From: Bathynomus jamesi
Taxonomy: Eukaryota; Arthropoda; Malacostraca; Isopoda; Cirolanidae
Length of the DNA stretch: 64,000 nt
NCBI GenBank assembly: GCA_023014485.1
Contig: JAJOZX010008794.1
Span: 17,501-81,500, forward strand
Direction of reading: 5' to 3'
Shown here: one piece after another, positions 1-11,108 of the stretch
Numbering within the stretch: position 1 is the stretch's first letter
Layout of the letters: every line of letters begins with the position of its first letter
Notes under the pieces: model-generated
What the model saw: the letters and a program-made list of their open reading frames with translations, nothing else
Told to the model about the DNA's origin: nothing
The model's database searches: none
Program-made: the position numbers and the translations under genes

Positions 1-58
1 CCTTGTGGGTTTGCAGCATTTATTCATTTCACGTGTTTTATTGTGAAATTCATCCCAT
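1..58 (+). repeat. PLE-associated terminal motif, copy 1 (partial)
   Basis: A conserved stretch ending TTCATTTCACGTG...TTGTGAAATTCATC that runs straight into a (TA)n tract. The same sequence occurs at 11836-11891 and 22494-22553 and, reverse-complemented, at 20672-20735, each time next to (TA)n. It contains a short hairpin (TTCAC...GTGAA). The 20.7-kb copy adjoins a GIY-YIG-bearing Penelope-like remnant, so I read it as a PLE terminus; that link is inferred. Confidence 0.55.
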
Positions 59-101
59 ATATATATATATATATATATATACTTACTTACTTACTTACTT
101 T
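59..101. repeat. (TA)n then (ACTT)n microsatellite
   Basis: A (TA)n tract is followed by about five ACTT units. It separates the terminal motif on its left from the 3' end of the minus-strand LINE on its right. In LINE orientation the tetramer reads (TAAG)n, so it may be that LINE's 3' tail. Confidence 0.8.
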
Positions 102-149
102 TGCTACTTTTGTTGAGTTTGAACGACAGTTCAGGATCGACCTGCGGTG

Positions 150-2525
150 ACCCCTCTGCAGCATCCCGCCTCATTTGCGGGACTTGGTGAAGGAGGGAAT
201 TGCTGTCTGATCTCCTCCTGCCCTCGTAGCCAGCCACGCATGGCTGGTCAGGGACTTTGCACAAGAATCTGTCCAGCTGGTTCTTGGCAGTTATTCAATT
301 CGGTGTGCTGGAGATTCCTCACTTCTTTTGGAAGGACATTGAAAAGCTTTGGGCCTCGTATTCTGAGGGTATTTTCCATCCTCGTTTTCATGGCCCCTCG
401 TCCCACCGCAGCTGGGACCGTACAAAATCTGCCTCTTCTCTCATTCCAGTTTGTTTCTATTTCATTTCTGAGGTTAGGGACCGAGCCCTCAAGTATTTTC
501 CATATGTATATTATTGTGTACCGCTCGCGCCTTCTTTCGAGAGAGTAGAGTTCCAGGGATTGTAGTCAAGACCAGCCGTCTTCACCTTCCATTTCCTCTA
601 TCTTAGACGTAAAAGTCCTTTGTATAGCTTCAATGTTCGCAATGTCTCGTTTTCTGTGTGGGCTTGTGAGTACTGAGTAATACTCAATCATTGGTAGGAC
701 TAGACTCTTCCATAATTTGAGCATGATGTTTGCTTTTCTGCTGCGTAAGCTCCTCCAGATGATTCTCATTATTTTTCTAGCCGTTGTGATTTTGATTTTA
801 TAGTGCTCTCTGAATTCTGCATCCGACGACATTATTACTCCAAGATCCCTGACTTGTGGATTTGGTGTTATCTGTTTGGCTTGCGGAGTTTTGTACCCTT
901 TTTCCTGTAGGTCTTTGTTATTACCATATCTTAGAAGTTGGAATTTTTCTTCGTTGAACTTCATATTGTTGTCTTCTGCCCACTGGAATAATGTTTCAAT
1001 GTCGTTTTGTAATTTTCTTATGTCATCTTCGTTCAATATTTCCTTACATATCTTTGTGTCATCTGCGAAGCATGATACAATACTGTCCTTAATATCTGCA
1101 TCAATATCTGCAATCATTATTATGAACAGCAAGGGAGCGAATACTGTCCCTTGTGGGACAGAGCTCACGACTTCCGAGACCCGATTTAACTCCGTTTACC
1201 ACCACTCTTTGCGTTCTTTGCGTCAAGAAATTAAATATCCACCTTCCTAGCATATCTTTGTGTCATCTGCGAAGCATGATACAATACTGTCCTTAATATC
1301 TGCATCAATATCTGCAATCTTTATTATGAACAGCAAGGGAGCGAATACTGTCCCTTGTGGGACAGAGCTCACGACTTCCGAGACCCGATTTAACTCCGTT
1401 TACCACCACTCTTTGCGTTCTTTGCGTCAAGAAATTAAATATCCACCTTCCTAGCTTTCCAGTAATTCCTGTATCCTTACGTTTGTGTGCTATGATTCCA
1501 TGGTCACATTTATCGAAGGCTTTAGCAAAGTCTGTATATATTACATCAATGTTTTGTCCTCGACACAATGTTCCTAATATTTTCTCCTGGTGGTTCAGTA
1601 GCTGTGAGAGGCAGGATCTTCCCACCCTAAAGCCATGTTGGTTTGGGTTGTATAAGTCTTTTTCTTGTAGGTAGTAGGTAGTTTTACCTCTAATTATGCG
1701 TTCAAAATACTTTATAAGGTGTGAGGTGAGAGCCACTGGCCGATAATTTTTGGCCATTGCTCTGTTAGCACCTTTAAATAGGGGGGCAATGTTCGCGTTC
1801 TTTAAGGGGAGTGGAATTTGTCCTGTGTCAAGTGATTTCCTCCATAGCAAGTATAGCGGTTTTGTAATACTCTCTTTGCATTTCTTCAGAAATGTGGCAC
1901 TCCATATGTCTGGCCCTAGCGCTGAATTGTCTCGTATCTGTGATAAGGCCGTAATTACATTTCCTTCTGTGAACTCGAAGTCCATTAATAGTTTTGTGCC
2001 GGGATTTGTTCTTGGTTGATCTGTATCTATGTCGAAAAACTCGTCTGGGTTTTCCACTTCCATCTCGGACTTAGGGGTGCTAAACACAGATTTAAATTGT
2101 TCCATAAGCAGTTCACTTATTTCTTTCGGGTCATTTGTGTATTCAGCCTCCCCGTCTATCAACGGTCCAATACTCTCCTTACACTGTATTTTCCTTTTCG
2201 CAAACGTGTAGAAGTATTTTGGGTTATTTTTTATGTTTTCTGCTACCTTATTTTCCTCCTCATTTGTCTTATGTATGAATGTTTGCTTTAGGTCCATTTT
2301 TATTTCGCCAAGTTTCCTCTCTAGTTTGAGTCTCTTTGCATCAGTTCTGCATCTGTGGAGATGTTTTACGGTTTGTCTTCGTTGCCTGAATAGAGTCCTG
2401 ATTTTCCTCTCCAGCTTGCTACGTTTTCTTTCCTGTCCCTCTGGAATATGTTTCAGTATTATAGGTTTGGTTTCCGTCTCTATTATACACAGTATTTCTT
2501 GTGGAGTCTTGTCGTGAAGTAGCAA
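150..2525 (-). pseudogene. LINE reverse transcriptase and C-terminal region (broken)
   Basis: On the minus strand, the segment from 2525 to 1305 carries the RT N-terminal motifs (NYRPVALTSHLIKYFER) and the catalytic motif A block YTDFAKAFDKCDH. After a frameshift, the segment from 1168 to 566 carries VPQGT...PLLFIIM and the catalytic FADDTKI motif. Translation continues in shifted frames to about 150. It would copy the element's RNA at a nicked target site. Besides the frameshift it contains a 204-bp internal tandem duplication (1047-1454) around motif B and FADD, which disrupts the domain. Confidence 0.85.
1047..1454. repeat. Near-perfect 204-bp tandem duplication inside the RT domain
   Basis: Positions 1047-1250 and 1251-1454 are the same sequence with one visible mismatch (AATCATTATT versus AATCTTTATT near 1117 and 1321). 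The unit is 68 codons long and covers the frameshift and the FADD-coding end. Both units carry the same frameshift, so the frame was lost before the duplication. It is either a very recent slippage/unequal exchange event or an assembly artefact. Confidence 0.9.
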
Positions 2526-2550
2526 TTCCCGATTTACCTCCTTTAAATCT

Positions 2551-3377
2551 TTATTTACGTTTTCCCAATTTACTTTCTTTGAATTTGTTTAAGCCTTCAA
2601 ATATTCCATCTGCCTCTCTAGGATGCGTTTTCGGACCTCCGGGTGCTAACTTCAATTGTATATCGATGAGGTTATGGTCGGAGAACTTTGTGTGCGTTAC
2701 TTTTTTATTTATTATTATCTCGTTGTTATTTGTCAAGATTAAATCCAAAACGTTCTCCTTTCTCGTGGCTTCACCGATTTCCTGGGTAAGGACGTAATGT
2801 TCCATAATATCTAATTGCATTGTTGCTTTGGTTCTGTCATCTTTAGTAATGTTGCCATGAAACTTCTCAACATACAAAACTTCGTCATTTTTCTTCCATG
2901 ATATGAATGGAAAATTTAAATCTCTGAAAATTAAAACATTTGTTGCTGGAGTTTCAAGTAACTTTAATATGTTTTCTATTTCATTTGTAGCAAATTGGAA
3001 TTCACTTTTGTGGTGTTTGGTGGTCTGTAGATGTTCATAATTGTTAGATTCAGTTCTTTTACTTATAATATAATAACTTCAATTGTGCTGTTTTATTTCT
3101 TTACCCTCACTTCACATGTGTATGTGTTTTTCAAGTAGATACAACACCCTCCCCCTCGTCTAGCCACTCTATCTGCTCTGTATATGTTGTAGTCCAGCAA
3201 TGCTATTTCAGTATTCTCGATGCAGTTTTCACAGCCTTTTTCGCACTTATGTAAATGTGTTTCCGTAAGGCATATGATATCTATGCTGGTTTTCGTAGCT
3301 AAATTTTGCAAGTATTGTAATTTGCATTCTGCATGGTCCGTATAGAGGCCTTGTACGTATATTTGTGTATTATACAT
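2551..3377 (-). pseudogene. LINE endonuclease (APE-like) domain, broken
   Basis: The minus-strand segment 3377-3093 reads LATKTSIDIICLTETHL, the usual N-terminal part of an apurinic-type LINE endonuclease (the ETHL glutamate is catalytic in this family), followed by YNIYRADR. The C-terminal part, 2877-2551, contains SDHNLIDIQL, with the conserved SDH active-site motif. The stretch between them (2878-3092) is in another frame. The domain would nick the genomic target for target-primed reverse transcription. Confidence 0.8.
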
Positions 3378-3404
3378 TTACCGGGTTTCTAATCTTCGTG
3401 TTCG

Positions 3405-3660
3405 ATTTTCCTAAATGATGGTCGTTTCCTGGTCGATGTCGGTTCCTGTTTGGTGTTATTGGTTGGGCCGCTGCATTTGGGAGTATTGGGGGTTGCGGCC
3501 CGTGATACCACTGTGGTTGTTGTATTATTGGTGGGTGGTGTTGAATAGGAGGGTGATGTGCGTAATGTTGTGGTGCATATGTTTGCGGCGTTCTGTCTCT
3601 CCTTCTTAGAAGGGCAAGCTGAGCTTTTATTACCTCATTTCTTATAAAAAATATGTTTCA
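3405..3660 (-). pseudogene. Low-complexity LINE ORF segment upstream of the endonuclease
   Basis: Minus-strand translation gives a Pro/His/Gln-rich segment (AQLALLRRRDRT, then HHPPIQHHPPIIQQPQ) running without a long gap to the endonuclease start. It resembles the disordered linker between ORF1 zinc fingers and the endonuclease in other LINEs. No zinc finger is visible in this copy; the sequence is cut off at the microsatellite beginning near 3684. Confidence 0.5.
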
Positions 3661-3683
3661 TTACTCTTGGTATTACTTCCTAT

Positions 3684-3684
3684 A

Positions 3685-3737
<53 letters not shown>

Positions 3738-3741
3738 AGAG
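3684..3741. repeat. (TA)n(GA)n microsatellite
   Basis: A short (TA)n run followed by about 50 bases of (GA)n with one interruption. It marks the 5' edge of the recognisable LINE sequence. Confidence 0.9.
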
Positions 3742-3944
3742 AAAATTCAGGGTCTGATGACACTCTGCTACGAGTATAAACTATTCTGTGCAAAATTTCA
3801 GCCAAATCAAATAATATTTAGGGGTTGCAAAGGTCCTAAAATCCTCCACAAATTCACAATATTATCCCCTAAATTTTTGCTCAATCACTCATTGTTGCTG
3901 GTTTAGGGGCCGAGATCAAAGGTGTCTTCTTCGAATCGGGGAAC
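3742..3944. other. Unassigned sequence
   Basis: AT-rich, no recognisable coding or repeat structure and no match elsewhere in the window that I could see. Confidence 0.5.
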
Positions 3945-3952
3945 CAGTTTTG

Positions 3953-4051
3953 TTTGTTTTGTTTTGTTGAGTTTTGAACGACGGTTTCAGGATCGAGAGG
4001 GCCGCGGTCGACCCCTCTGCAGCATCCGCCTCATTTGCGGGACTTGGTCGA
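3953..4051 (-). mobile_element. Detached L-A LINE 3' end fragment
   Basis: The stretch with TTGAACGACGGTTTCAGGAT, then CCCCTCTGCAGCATC and TTTGCGGGACTTGGT matches the 3' terminal part of the LINE at 115-190 in the same orientation. The plus-strand family copy ends with the complementary sequence at 59590-59645. It is a truncated second copy without coding sequence. Confidence 0.75.
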
Positions 4052-4583
4052 TGATATTTAATTACTTGAAGGAAAAACTGTTCTTTTTTTCATTATTAGA
4101 CAGGATGTTGCAGGGGCGTAACTAACGGGGACGGGGGGGGGGACATGTCCTCCCAACTTTTGAACTGGGGGGATATATAGGTTTTTGTCCCTCCCCCCCC
4201 CAACTTTTGATCTAACCTAGCTTACGTGAAGAAAAATATTTACGTTCTTGAAATAATTTATGATGAGTAAATCTTTAATTAATTATTAGTCCTATTAGTA
4301 TGCTGGAAAGTATTATTGATTAACTACAGGGTTGGCAAAAAAAACTAATGACGCTCGTAAACATGTATTTATTTTTGGAAAAAAATTAAGATAGGATTGT
4401 TAAACTTAACATAAATGTTCCTTTATTAATCCTTAGTGTATATCAAAAAAATGGTCCTATGTGACTCCCTTCTTGTTGAATACATTTGGTTAAACGCGGG
4501 ATCCACCCATCGCTGCATCTGTCAATATATCGCTGAGACACCTGATTTCAGCCATCCAACACTTTAATAGTCCAGTCAATCTG

Positions 4584-5154
4584 TGATTGGACCTGGAAGT
4601 AATTGTAACAGAAATGGTTTTAACTGTTTTCGCACCCTTACCTCAACATAAATGATATATTAAAAACTTACCACAAACGGGCCAGGCCAATTTCCGTAAA
4701 TCCAAGATGGCCGCCGCTACCATCGGTAACAATAAAGTGGCACCAAATTTTTACTATTCAATCAATTTCTTATTGTAATATATCATTCTGTAGGTTTTAA
4801 TGGTCAACGAAACCATTAAAATGGATTAGAATAGTGTCTGATGCTTAGTTTGTCAATTATGGCGGCCATCATGAATTTTCAAGATGGCCGACGTGTGGAA
4901 AACCTGCATTTACTTATATCTTCGTTTCTAATATATGTAGGTTCACAATTTTTGTGTCTAAACATACATTTTCAGGGTCAGGGAATATAATTATAGCGCT
5001 TAGGATATTGTCAGGTGGGCGGTAGGCCCACCATGGCGGCCATCTTCGATTTTCAGGATGGCCGCTATGCGAAATCATATATGATCCGAGTTTCTTAATA
5101 CGCCTGAATCCTAAACTTGGCGCTTAAAAATTAAATTACTTCCAGGTCCAATCA
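4584..5154. promoter_or_regulatory. 5' subterminal region with palindromic GGCCAT motifs
   Basis: A 21-bp sequence at 4584-4604 is repeated exactly in inverse at 5134-5154. Between them, motifs built on ATGGCGGCCAT recur: AAGATGGCCGCC near 4707, ATGGCGGCCATCATG near 4859, AAGATGGCCGAC near 4881, ATGGCGGCCATC near 5033 and GGATGGCCGC near 5057. Repeated subterminal motifs commonly bind transposases. The motif also resembles the metazoan YY1 core (AAGATGGCGGC), so a promoter role is equally possible. Neither role is shown by the sequence. Confidence 0.5.
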
Positions 5155-5227
5155 GTTTCTAAAACAAAATTAACACTGTAATTTTGCAATAAAATTAATT
5201 AATTCTATTATTTTGTTTCAGGTCAAA

Positions 5228-8089
5228 ATGGATTCTGAACGTTTCGAATCCTGTGCAATATGTAAAGAAGTCATAGATGACCGTGATTCTTATGTGACAC
5301 TAACAGAAAAAGGTGCCTTGGGTGTTTGCAATGCTAGCAGAGAAAGAGACGATGACATCTTTGTCACAGCTGGAGACAAACTACACAGATCATGTAGAGA
5401 TTCATATATTAATAAGAAGAATATTGCATCTTACAATAAAAAGAAAGCATCCACATCTTCTGATGCCACTGCATTTAAACTTAGTTTAAGATCTGATCAC
5501 CACTTTAATTACAAATTGGATTGTTTGTTCTGCAAAAATCGCATCACTGAAAGAGATAAACGGGACAATAAAGCTTTTCAAGTGATGTGCAAGAATCGTG
5601 AGTTTGATATCAGTATTCTAAAAGTTTGCGAACAGCGCAAGAATGGCTGGGCAGTTGATGTAAAAGGGCGTATAGCTTTTGTAAATGATTTACATTCAGA
5701 AGATGCGGTGTATCATCAAGCATGTAGTACTAACTTTCGTATTGGAAAAGGTATTCCAAAACTATACGATAGTAACACACAAACGAGTCAAAGTTTAAAA
5801 AGGGGGTCGGCCTTATGATGAATCTCAAGAGTCTGCCTTTGCTTTTGTGGCAAATTATTTGCGAGAAAATGATGCTTTTGATGGAGCATTTTAAAGATGA
5901 AATTGTTGTCACGGAGATTAATGGGAAACATAATGTTGTCACATTCAGATCAAAAACCAAGAATATTCTCTATGATTTCTATAAAAGCAAGAAATCAGAT
6001 GACGTAGAAACTGAAAAAAATCGCATTATTGAAACTGCGGCAAAGCTGCTAAAAAGTGAAATTAAAGAATGCGATAGTTCTTCAACAATGTATCCATCCA
6101 CCAAGACATAGAATCTCGTGCCCGTTGCAAAGAATTTCTTCCCAAATCTTTACGATTACTGCTTGAAAAGATGTTTGTTGCCAAAAGCAGTGACCTACGA
6201 ATTGCCTCTATTGGGCAGGCAATAATGCAAGCAGTCAGACCAAAAGCAATAATTGTCCCACTTCAGATTGGCTTGGGAGTGCAAATGCATAGACAATTTG
6301 GATCAAGGTTTTTGATTGACTCTTTACACAGTCACGGATTTTGCTCTTCCTACTTAGAGGTTCAGAAGTTTGAAAGAAGTGCGGCGTATCATCAGGGGAC
6401 AGAAATTGAAGGAATTGACAATGAATCTTTCATACAACATGTTGGTGACAATGTTGATCACAATATTAGAACAATCGATGGTCTAAATACATTCCACGGT
6501 ATGGATATAATTGTTACAGTTACTCCCAAGGTAGCTTCCACGAAATTAGTGCCAAGAATAGATGTCACATCAAAGGAGATCGTGGACATTTGCAGCATCG
6601 AAACTCACATATTTCGCTCGCGCAGAAAATCTTCTTGCGCCTTAACATACAAAGATTTGCATCAATTTCAATTTCATGCCGATGATCCAACAAGTTGCTT
6701 CAACATTTTATGGAATTGTGCCTGGATGCTGAAACCTCAACGACCACTGTGGAATGGCTTTATGCAAATGGTGCATAAAGGAGAGCACCCTGGATAGGCT
6801 TCCGTTATATTCATGCCGATGATCGATATGCAATCCAGCGACGACGAATCGTGCATTTTGTCAACCATGCATTTTGTGTCTGAGCAAGCAAAGCGCTACA
6901 ACATGTCACCGGTACTAACATTTGATCAGCCACTGTACTGGAATGGAATTAAAATCCAAGAAAGTGTGGATGATGCAAGCCCTTTGAAAGAAATAGTGTT
7001 GCGACTTGGTGGGCTCCACACTGCCATGAGTTTCCTTGGATCTATTGGGCATCTCATGACTTCTTCCGGACTGCAGACAATGTTAGAAACTGTCTATGCT
7101 GAAAACACGGTGCTCCACATGCTAAGTGGGAAAGCAATATCTCGAGCCTTCATGCAATAATGATGTCAGAAATATACGAGTGCCCTATTAAGTTAGACAA
7201 TGATGAAGAATACACTCAGTCAGAAGATGTTTTCAATTTTGCTGATAACTTCGATTTAATACAGATCTCAGATTTACTTGATAAATCAATCTCAGGAGAA
7301 ATAAGTTCGGAAGATGTAGAAAAGCAGGAGGTCTTCAAAAAGATGATTGAGAAGCTGGAGAACTACAAACATAACTTAGATTCCTCGAGAATTACAAAAC
7401 TGTGGTTCCAATACATAGAAATGGTCGAAATACTATGCACATTCATAAAAGCCGAAAGAACAGGAAACTTCCTTCTTCATTTACTGGCAGAGTATAGCAT
7501 GCTACCATTTTTCGCAGCATCTGGAAATTTTGCGTATGCTAAGTCAACACGCATCTATCTTCAAAAAATGTTAAATCTAAAAGAGACACATCCAAATGTT
7601 TATGCAAAGTTTAGAGAAGGCTATCATGTTGTTCGCAGAAGTAATAGATTTTGGGCTGGACTCTCAACAGATCTGGTTATAGAACAAGTTCTTATGAGGA
7701 GTTTGAAAACAACAGGTGGACTAACTCACGGACGAGGAATGACTGAGGTACAAAGATCAGTTTGGCTACTGTCGACACCAGCCTGTGCAGAAATAAACCG
7801 TGCGATGCAGGAAGTTACAGATGCAACGTATGAAGGTAGTGAGCAGCATAAAGAAACAAGACAGGCACGACTTGAAAGAGATTTCAAAGATTCATTGAAA
7901 ATCTTGGCGTACGCTGTGGCAAGAAACCCCTTCGACAACCGAAAGGAACTCATGAGCATTGACACAGGAGAAATTGCTATTTCAACTGTCAATGTAGACA
8001 ATGCCAAGGTTATTGGAAGCAACATTCTTGCTTCAATGTCCGGAAAACCAGTTGCAGATTATACGTTAAGAAGAAAGACGTGGCCATAA
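5228..8089 (+). pseudogene. PIN-like/CXC protein, N-terminal part (Cys/His fingers plus helical region), broken
   Basis: The ATG at 5228 (MDSERFESCAICKEV) lies just after a good 3' splice site (pyrimidine run ending TTTCAG at 5220), suggesting a 5' leader intron. The first ~190 residues hold Cys/His pairs like zinc fingers: CAICKE, LHRSC, CLFCKNR, VYHQACSTNFR. Frames then change near 5815 and 6115; an in-frame TAG sits at 6795. Later conserved stretches include VLTFDQPLYW, SFLGSIGHLM and RRSNRFWAGLSTDLVIEQVLMR. The protein resembles an uncharacterised multicopy protein class in invertebrate genomes (from memory). No catalytic motif is seen in this half. Confidence 0.7.
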
Positions 8090-9582
8090 CAATGAAAGCA
8101 AGATCAACTATTAAGATAGATGAAGAAGTTATTCCAGTTGATCCTCTCTTGTTATTCCAACGTCTAATAACCACTGTCAGAGGTATGGGATCAGCTGTAG
8201 ACTTGGAGACAGCATTCTCGTATGAGCTGTGCACATTTCCTCCTGCACTTATAGAGACAGACGGTTTGTTAAGGGAAGCAAATAAACCACAGCTAGCAAA
8301 TTCTATCTGGTCTTCAACTGCGCCTGATGAATGAGATGCTTCACTTCCTAAAGATATTTCATATGTCCTCCATGGAGGATCCTTACTCCACAGAGTACAA
8401 TGGACAAAAGGAAGAACATGCAACGAGATTTGCAAGACTTATGTAGAATACGTCCTCAAGCATTACGGAGAGGGAACAGTCGTTGTATTTGATGGGTATG
8501 ACGGGAAGCCTTGTACCAAAGATACAACCCACATTCGCAGAACCAAAGGCAAGCAGGGCATACCTGTACGTTTAACAGGAGAAATGAAGCTAAATATGAA
8601 GAAAGACGAGTTTCTAACTAACCTCGACAACAAGCAGAGATTTCTAGTAATGTTGGCGACTAAAATGAACGAAGAAAACATGAAAGCAATCCAATCATCT
8701 GGTGATGCAGACCTTTTGATTGTACAGACAGCAATTGAATCTGCCAGAAGTAAACCAACAGTTGTTATTGCAGAAGATACCGATCTACTCATTATCCTGC
8801 TCCATCATGCTGATGTAGATGGTCACAGAATATTTTTCACATCAGAGCAAAAAACTCGAGGAAAAAACTCGATCGAAAGCGAAAATGAAACTGTGGGACA
8901 TCAAGTAGCTAAATCGAAATTAAGATTGAAGATTTGTGAAGCAATCTTGCTTATTCACGCCTTACTTGGGTGTGATACAACGTCCAGATTGTTCTCCATT
9001 GGTAAAGATGTGGCCCTGCAAAAGTTTAAGAAAGACGAAAGCTTTCATCGCTTAAGCCAAGTTTCCAACTCAACATCAACAAGAGAAGAAGTTATTACTG
9101 CTGGAGAAAAGTTGTTGCTTATTGTTTATGGCGGAAAAAAAGAAAGCTCGCTTGATAAGCTTCGTGTCACAAGATTCTACCGGAAAGTTGCTGCAAGTAT
9201 GAAAGTTGTGTCTCCCGAGAGCTTGCCTCCAACATCCGCAGCTGCATCATTCCATTCATTGCGTGTTTACCTCCAAGTGCAAGTTTGGAGAGGACTGGAA
9301 GATCTTGATCTAGAAGAATGGGGTTGGACTGTGAAAAGAAGAAAACTGCTACCAGTTTATACCTCGAAAGCTCCAGCACCAGAAAGCTTACTAAAACTTT
9401 TCACATGTAACTGCAAGGTAGAGTGTCAGAACGCGAGATGTACGTGTTTCAAGAATGGACTGAAATGCTCAGCCTTGTGTGGCGAATGCCAAGGCGAGTC
9501 TTGTCTGAACTGTCAGCACCCTTTGGACATAGAGAATGCAGAGAACAGTGACGAAAATAATACAGACCCAGACTTTTACTGA
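8075..9582 (+). pseudogene. PIN-like nuclease domain plus C-terminal CXC (tesmin/TSO1-like) domain
   Basis: Continuation of the same protein after a frameshift near 8080, with one TGA at 8332. Acidic motifs spaced as in XPG/FEN-type PIN folds are present: VVVFDGYDGKPCTKD (near 8480), VIAEDTDLLIILLHHA (near 8765) and LLGCDTTSRLFSIGK (near 8970). The C-terminus (9405-9515) is a cysteine cluster CNCKVEC...CTCFKNGLKCSALCGEC, the CXC pattern of DNA-binding tesmin/TSO1 proteins. The pairing suggests a DNA-bound structure-specific nuclease. The PIN assignment is by motif only and needs profile comparison. The last ~1.25 kb (8335-9582) is a clean open frame. Confidence 0.7.
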
Positions 9583-10163
9583 CTCACCATCACGTATAGG
9601 CTATATCAAAATACCTATCCCTGTGAAATCGTTATGTATTGATTTGAGTTGACATCGCATGCTATTTTTTCTATAAACTAAATTTCAGATCACCAGTGGT
9701 GTTGAGGTTCATTTGAAAGATCTAATCAAAGCCTCTACGATTATGATGTCCAATGGTCAATTTTACTTGAGTACTTGAGCAATGGTCAATAACGCCTACA
9801 ATCGCGGTCGATACGCAACGCGATGTTCCGTTTTTCGTCTTTTAGCATGAGATGGGAGCGCCCCCTATGGACTGAGTAATTTTTTATCAACTAAAAATAT
9901 TTGCTAACCATCTAGGAAGGATTACTGAAAATTTGAAGAAAAATATTAATGTTAAAGGTTAGCTGTGGACGAAAAATACAAGATGGTGTCATTTTGACCT
10001 ACCAACCTGGGGGTGTGAGGGGTTAATGCAAATTCCATTTTTCTGAAAAATTGCCTCACCCAATGGTGGTAAGTTTTTAATGTTATTTTTTAATATTTGG
10101 GATGTCAAAAACGATGAAACCATTTCTGTTACAATTACCTCCAGGTTGACCAACAATATAGCT
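9583..10163. other. 3' non-coding part of the PIN/CXC element
   Basis: No open frame. It contains CAAGATGGTG near 9980, a weak counterpart of the left subterminal motifs, and the second inner inverted-repeat block near 10115-10147. Confidence 0.5.
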
Positions 10164-10184
10164 AGATTGACTGGACTATAAGGC

Positions 10185-11108
10185 GTAACTCGTCAACATT
10201 GCGAATATTTTCACCTGGTGTGTAAAATTTTTATTTTAAAGCGTTCCAAATGCCATAATCGAGCGGCGTAAGATCTGGACTATTGGGAGGCCACATGTTC
10301 GGCTCAATGAAATTGGGTGTCTCTCGTTCCAGATACGCGATTGTACGCTTCACCCTGTGTGCAGGTGCTCTATCTTGTTGGAAAGTGAAATTATTTCCAC
10401 TAATCTGAGGAATATCATCCAAATACTGTGGAAGGACTTGTGTACAATAGTATTCTACATTAATTTTGGCTTGTGGCTGAATCACATTAATTCTTGTTTT
10501 GCCTAATTTTGAGACGCAAAAAAGTTAGATGTTTCCTTTGTTAACCGCTCGGGTGCAACATCACGTTTTCTTGCAACATTTGCGTATACCCGATCATTTT
10601 ATTGTTTAATCGGTGGTACAATGTGAAATAATTTCTCGTCAAAGAACTACAATCTTCTAACTGAATTACCCTGGAATCTGTTTATCAGGCTTTGTGCACA
10701 TGTCACTCGCCTAACCTTATTGGCATCGGTTAGACTTTGCCCTGATATACGTTTATAAGCTTTTAAACCCAAATCGTGTTTCACAATATTTCTAACACTA
10801 CTACGACTTATACCTATTTCATTTTCGATTTCCCTCGGTGAAATGTGCGTTCCTGGTTTACCTTCCTGACTTAAGATATATCCTTCCACTAAGTCATTAT
10901 TTGCCTGAGTTCTTGCACTTTTGGGACGACCACTTCCATCACGTCTCTTAACATCTCCAGTTTCATCAACCTTTCTAATGATATACTAATCTCCTGATTC
11001 AGTCTACGGTTTATTTGAGAACATTTGTATCATTCTCGTGGCGCCCAGACCTTGGCCAATTCTTAGATTCTTTATAAGCATTTCGTCTTTTTCATTGTAT
11101 TTAGGCAT
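10185..11108 (-). pseudogene. Mariner transposase (DD37D), main part
   Basis: The minus-strand start codon at 11108 gives MPKYNEKDEM. An HTH region follows with SGRPK (near 10920) and EIENEIGISRSSVRNIVKHD. The first catalytic Asp is probably in FFDEKLF. The second is in FQQDRAPAH and the third in SPDLTPLDYGIW, with 37 residues between the last two, the spacing of maT-type mariners. Several in-frame stops and frameshifts make it inactive. The last ~40 codons lie on the other side of the 5.6-kb insertion, at 4441-4567 (IDRCSDGWIPRLTKC). Confidence 0.85.

Larger units (their letters stand above)
110..3660 (-). mobile_element. LINE (family L-A, Jockey/CR1-group-like), minus strand, decayed
   Basis: Non-LTR retrotransposon lying 3' end first. 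Read on the minus strand it has a Pro/Gln/His-rich ORF tail (3405-3660), an endonuclease/exonuclease/phosphatase domain (2551-3377), a reverse transcriptase (566-2525) and a C-terminal region with a 3' end near 115-190. Two further copies of the family lie at 54540-58317 and 58318-59645 on the plus strand, sharing the endonuclease pattern ICLTETHL and the C-terminal pattern CVAGYxGRRR. The reading frame shifts several times, so this copy is dead. Clade assignment is by general motif pattern only. Confidence 0.85.
4568..10178 (+). mobile_element. 5.6-kb TIR element with a PIN-like/CXC protein gene; 3-bp TAA TSD
   Basis: The ends are inverted: TAGTCCAGTCAATCT at 4568-4582 and its complement at 10164-10178, followed inward by a second matching block (ACCTGGAAGTAATTG versus ACCTGGAGGTAATTG, continuing TAACAGAAATGGTTT). 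The element is bounded by TAA at 4565-4567 and 10179-10181. Excision restores a continuous mariner frame, so the boundaries are strong. A 3-bp TWA duplication is the PIF/Harbinger habit, but I see no Harbinger transposase or Myb protein. The only coding content is one large broken gene (5228-9582). Autonomy is unknown: the protein could be the mobilising enzyme or a cargo gene. Confidence 0.85.

Noticed and set aside
147..565. Plus-strand open frames of 133 and 102 codons
   Set aside because: Antisense to the LINE C-terminal coding region; no family resemblance.
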